Shown piece after piece: positions 60,026-64,000 of a stretch of DNA of 64,000 nucleotides. Position 1 is the stretch's first letter, and every line of letters begins with the position of its first letter. Source of the DNA: Gyromitra esculenta. Lineage: Eukaryota > Ascomycota > Pezizomycetes > Pezizales > Discinaceae. Under the pieces are notes generated by a model. It had not been told where the DNA came from, searched no databases, and saw only the letters and a program-made list of their open reading frames with translations. The DNA lies in assembly GCA_038503075.1 (NCBI GenBank), contig JBCAML010000002.1:248001-312000 (forward strand), read 5' to 3'. Position numbers and translations under genes: made by a program.

Positions 60026-62869
60026 TTAGGCCTATTACAGTACCAATTAGAATAACTCACTATAGGGTAGTTGGGATAAGCATCAACATACCAAATACTT
60101 ATATGTTTGCCTTTCCCCATCCATTCTCTCAATATACTCCCTCTCCATCAAGCTCTCCACCCGCTTCTTGATCATCCCCACGTCGGGATTAAACCTTGTC
60201 TTTAACTGACTAATCACCTCGCTTACTAGCTCGGCGTGACTTAGTACCTTCCGCTGTTTCATGATCCGCACGACCGCCGCCTCGATCTGATGTGCTCGCG
60301 TCTCGTCGACTTTATCGTTTGTGTCCTTCCGTTCCTTTTCGTTCTCTGCGCGATTCGCCGCCACCATGCCGACCTTGATACGCGTGAATTTTGACGTGAA
60401 GCCGTCGTTGAACGAAAAGACGTCGGTGGAGCGCACATCTTTGGACATGGGCTTTTTGAGAAGGATGCGTGTTTTAGAGACGGCGAGTGATTGAAGGTTG
60501 CGAATTAGTTCATGAGAGGGGATTGAGGTCATGGTTTGGAGGTCCTGCGCGGGGTGTTAGTATGGCAGGAGGAGATAGGGTGGGAGATAATGTACCGAGA
60601 ATGATATTGTCTCGCCGATAGGAACTTCGTTGAAGCACATTAAAATAACCATAGCATACGTGCTCACGTTCAGTTCCTTTTTTACGCCCTTAAACGACGC
60701 CCGTAGATCTGCCGTTCCCTACCACTCGAAAGCACTTGATTAGCCAACATCCCTGGATATCATCAAAGTAATACCCACCATATTCGCCTGCCAATTCAAC
60801 TTCCTTCCGCTGTGTCTTCCCAAATAATAACCCGTGAAACTTTCCCTCAATGACTCCACCTCAGCCGGGTACTGACAGCTATGCACATCATCCACACCCA
60901 TACTTGCCATCGGCCAGAACGTACTCGTGAGCACATTCACGCTCAACTCAATCCTTTTCGCCTTTGCCAATCTATCATCTCCACCATGGTCCTCCCTACC
61001 CTGCAACGACTTTTTAAATTCCGCCGTCATTTCCTCGCTGATATTCATATCCTTAAACATGCCCTCCAACTTACTCGTAAACGCAAACCCGACCTCCATC
61101 TTTAGTTTACTGATCATCTGTTTCTCTGCATCATGCGAGACAGTACGATTCATGAGGAGACGACGGCTCAGATGCTTCTTGTAGTAGCGCTCGAATACGT
61201 CTTTATCGGTGATGTATCGGAAGAGGGTAATGGCCTTATCCAGCACCGCATCGACTTCAATCTCACTCTTGCCCTTGAGGCCCTTCTTGAGGTTTTCGTC
61301 GATAAATAAAGACATGTATTCCGGGGATCGTTGGAACTGGTTAATAAACTCTGTGAATGCTCGTGTCATCGCCGCTTGGATACCCTTGTCTTTATCGAAC
61401 GATAGCGCCCAGATGCGTTCGTACTTGTCTTTTAGGGCGATGACTTCGTCGACCCAGCGAATAGCAGTAACGGTTGCGTTATTGGCAGCTTTATCCTCAC
61501 TTGCTACGGCGGCGCCGGATTTGGTGGCTAGGTCTGTGGTTTCGGCCACGGGTGTGCTAACGAAACGGTTGATGTCCTTGCCGAGGGCAATTAAACGCTC
61601 GCAAAGCATCTTCTTGAGGACGGCCTTTTCGGGGTCGACGCGGGATATGAGGTTGTAGACGAGCTTGAGATCTGTGATGCGGTCATTGTCGAGCATGAAG
61701 CGAAGTCCTGAGCCTTCCATTTCCATCACGTCTTTGATGTTATTTGCAATTAGCTCCCTTTCGACTACATGGCGAATCTTGGGTTCTGTTAGTGTAGAGA
61801 GGGTGTCGTGGGAACGGGAGTATTCTTCTTTAAGGCGTTTGTCGGCCTTTTTGAGGTAGGTTGCGGCATCACATTCGAGGAGGAGTCTGCTGGCTTCTTG
61901 TTTGTAGAACTCTTGGGAGGCGCTGATGAATTCGCCTACAATGAGTAGTTAGTAGGGTGAAAGGTGAGGGGAAGGAGGGCGACTTACCCTCAAAGCTGGT
62001 GAGGTATACTTTCTCATTCTCATTCTCGTCCGAGGTCTCATAGAGGGCTTCAAGCATGTAGACACACGATCTGATAGTTGCATGGTCTATGATATCACCG
62101 TCCCGCTCCATTTTGATCTGATCCAGGATAACTGCGCTGAGGGCTTTCCCAATTTTATACTGCGGATGCCGGAGAATATGGTCTCGGAAGAGGCCCATAC
62201 AGGTAACGTATATTGACGGCATTTTATGATCCGCACAAAACACCCGGTCCTACCTTCCCATTAACCCTACTCCCTCAATGTTTACACAAGATATCCACAA
62301 CAAAAGAAGGAGAGGAAATAGCCACCATATACATCAAAACATCCTTCATCATACCCATACACGTTTGGTGATCCTCCCATACCGCCTTCAGCCTATGCAG
62401 GAAGTTAGTTCCACCCATCCTCTTCTCCACGCTCGCTGTCCCAAACGACGCACCCCCGGTGACCACAGCGTTAGGTACAAGCGGTCTGACATCTCTGATG
62501 GCCACGACCTTGAGATGCTCAACCACCAACTGTTCGACGTTCTCGTAGAGCTTCTCTCCGTGCTTCTTCAGCACAAGCTTGTATGCGTTTCTATACAGCT
62601 CTTCAAAGGATAGCTGAGATGCGTTTTTCGCGTGAATCTCACGCAGCGACTGAGAGAGCACATCCCAGTACTCGTCGAAATCGACGGGGTCGGTCGCGAG
62701 GCCCTAATTCGTCCGAGCACATCGTGTAAGTACATGTAGTTGATTCTATTTCCACCCCCCTCTTTTCCACCCCCATTTGCTTCGTTCCCCTCTTCTTCCC
62801 CATAGAATTCAAGAAAGAATAGCAACTCACTCGCCGCGGGGGTCTGATCTTGCCACGGATACGGCTCAT
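60026..62869 (-). CDS. CUL3: Cullin-3 (scaffold of CRL3 ubiquitin ligases)
   Basis: Scaffold that bridges BTB adaptors to the RING protein Rbx1. Seven exons join in frame: 62869-62831, 62703-62326, 62249-61988, 61935-60779, 60718-60596, 60544-60092 and 60031-60026 (805 residues). N-terminal cullin repeats (DEYWDVLSQSLREIHAKNAS, LSFEELYRNAYKLVLKKHGE) lead to the cullin homology region (VFERYYKKHLSRRLL, WQANMGTADLRASF, ELNVSTYAMVILMCFNE). The neddylation site IEAAVVRIMKQRK (acceptor about Lys749) and winged-helix YIERMDGERQTYKYLA follow. IVRIMK and FERYYKKHLSRRLL are closest to CUL3 among fungal cullins. Ending at the frame's own stop would give LVC; a 60-nt intron with a TCTAAT branch restores the canonical KYLA end. 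Confidence 0.94.
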
Positions 62870-64000
62870 AGTCAGTTCTTGGTGGGACTAGAGCGGGGAC
62901 AAATGTCTAGTTGAGGCTGTAGAGAGGAAGATAAGGGATGCAAGGCACCTGAAGGTGCAGTTTCTTCGAGGAGGAACGATTGAAAGAGTCTGAAGGATGG
63001 CAGGTGGATTGACGTCGAGTGGACTGTTGACCTTCGTTCAGTTGTTGAGAGCTTCTTTCTTCTATGTAGAGCACTGGCCGCCCGCCCACATGGGTCGCAT
63101 GCCAAGACTTTTTGCTATTGAATCTCCCCGCGCCGCCCGGTTGGGAATCGACCGGGGTAGGCTGGACGCCTTGTCACGAAACAAGGCAGGCCACAGGACC
63201 ATGTTTCAAAGTTGGTGCTATATGCATTTGCTATGCGTTTTGAGGAACTGGAGTTATTCTAATTTTCCTCGACAATTGGCCTTGGTAGTTCAAAATACGT
63301 GGTGCGGAGACACGGCGTTTGTTCCTATTCCTAACTACCGGATCCGGAATTACGGGCAGATATTAACACCACAAGCGAAACGCGCGAAACGAAAACAGGG
63401 GACATCGAGAGTGCCCTTAGATATTACCCGGAGTCGTTTTGCTCGAGTCGCTACTGCATGTAAAGCCTAAATCTCATATCCTAGTCCACCAATGGATTAG
63501 GGAACATGGTATTCATAGAATATCACTCGATTAGGCAGCCTCACAACACGCCATTCAGGCCTGCTTGACACACTAGCCCAATCACAAACCCCTTCAAGTA
63601 GCTACTTACATGTCGCGCCAAGAATACATATTGTTTTGTATTTTACGGTAGGAAAGAGGTCATGCATATCGTTCTCGAGTAACCATAAAAGAATAAGCCC
63701 AGGGGAATAAAAGAAAGCACTAGTAACTCTAGTCGAAGCAGATATAACCAACTTCCGCGCCCAAAAAGAATCTACCTCAATAAGTTGACGCACTTCTTTG
63801 TCCCCAGCCTTTTGCTATCAATCGTTCAAAAATACTAGTTATCTCTGCCAATCTCCTTCCTTACCCCACATGGAACGCCCCACACAGTATTTCGACAAAC
63901 ACTCGATGACACTTTTAAGCGTAGCTACTTTGTTTGGCAATACCCTCTAAGCCCCAACAACCTTCGTAATAAAAACCCGCTGTAGCTCTCCTCCATGTTC
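62870..64000. other. CUL3 promoter and right edge
   Basis: About 1.1 kb upstream of CUL3 to the window end. A 157-codon frame (62997-63470, +) has no domain and random composition, so I do not call it. No other feature. Confidence 0.5.

Noticed and set aside
62997..63470. 157-codon frame upstream of CUL3 on the plus strand
   Set aside because: No domain, random-looking composition, no promoter signal; it overlaps the probable CUL3 promoter.

Overview
This window is chromosomal DNA from a filamentous ascomycete. Most protein genes are broken by short introns (about 50-190 nt) with GT..AG ends and CTAAC/CTAAT-like branch sites. Several families are fungus-specific: the eisosome protein PIL1/pilB, ATG22, RTG2, an RCR-type cell-wall protein and small secreted cysteine proteins. 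Genes are sparse, with about 18 credible protein genes and one tRNA in 64 kb and AT-rich intergenic stretches of 2-6 kb. I infer Pezizomycotina but cannot name a genus. I joined exons by hand and checked reading phase; every multi-exon model below keeps frame throughout.

Layout. 1-2112 (-): a GH35 beta-galactosidase running off the left edge, with very small exons. 5446-7528 (+): an F-box-type protein. 9781-10890 (-): a pilB-type eisosome protein. 14922-25137 is the most accessory-looking part. It holds an unrecognised 276-residue protein, three small secreted proteins (two of which share one cysteine pattern), a tandem pair of BTB/zinc-ribbon genes and an NAD(P)-binding SDR-like gene. 25645-31095 (-): the DNA translesion polymerase REV1, unusually long and carrying a chromodomain between BRCT and polymerase. 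32160-32839 (+): an RCR-type single-pass membrane protein. 33350-33423 (-): tRNA-Asn(GTT). 35755-37860 (-): ATG22. 42919-46024 (+): Mediator subunit MED14. 47228-48054 (-): a MICOS MIC26/MIC27 subunit. 48.1-54.1 kb is nearly empty. 54120-55914 (+): a CWF19-like/Drn1 protein. 56462-58177 (+): RTG2. 60026-62869 (-): cullin-3.

Most genes are unrelated housekeeping functions: translesion synthesis, transcription, autophagy, mitochondrial architecture, RNA processing and ubiquitin ligation. I see no biosynthetic cluster, CRISPR array or intact transposon. The best candidate for something undescribed is the chromodomain REV1, which would couple a translesion polymerase to methylated histones. Other points of interest are a family of TACATGTA palindromes scattered through intergenic DNA and introns, the two related secreted proteins near 18 and 25 kb, the BTB pair, and a cullin-3 gene whose last exon encodes only alanine plus stop.
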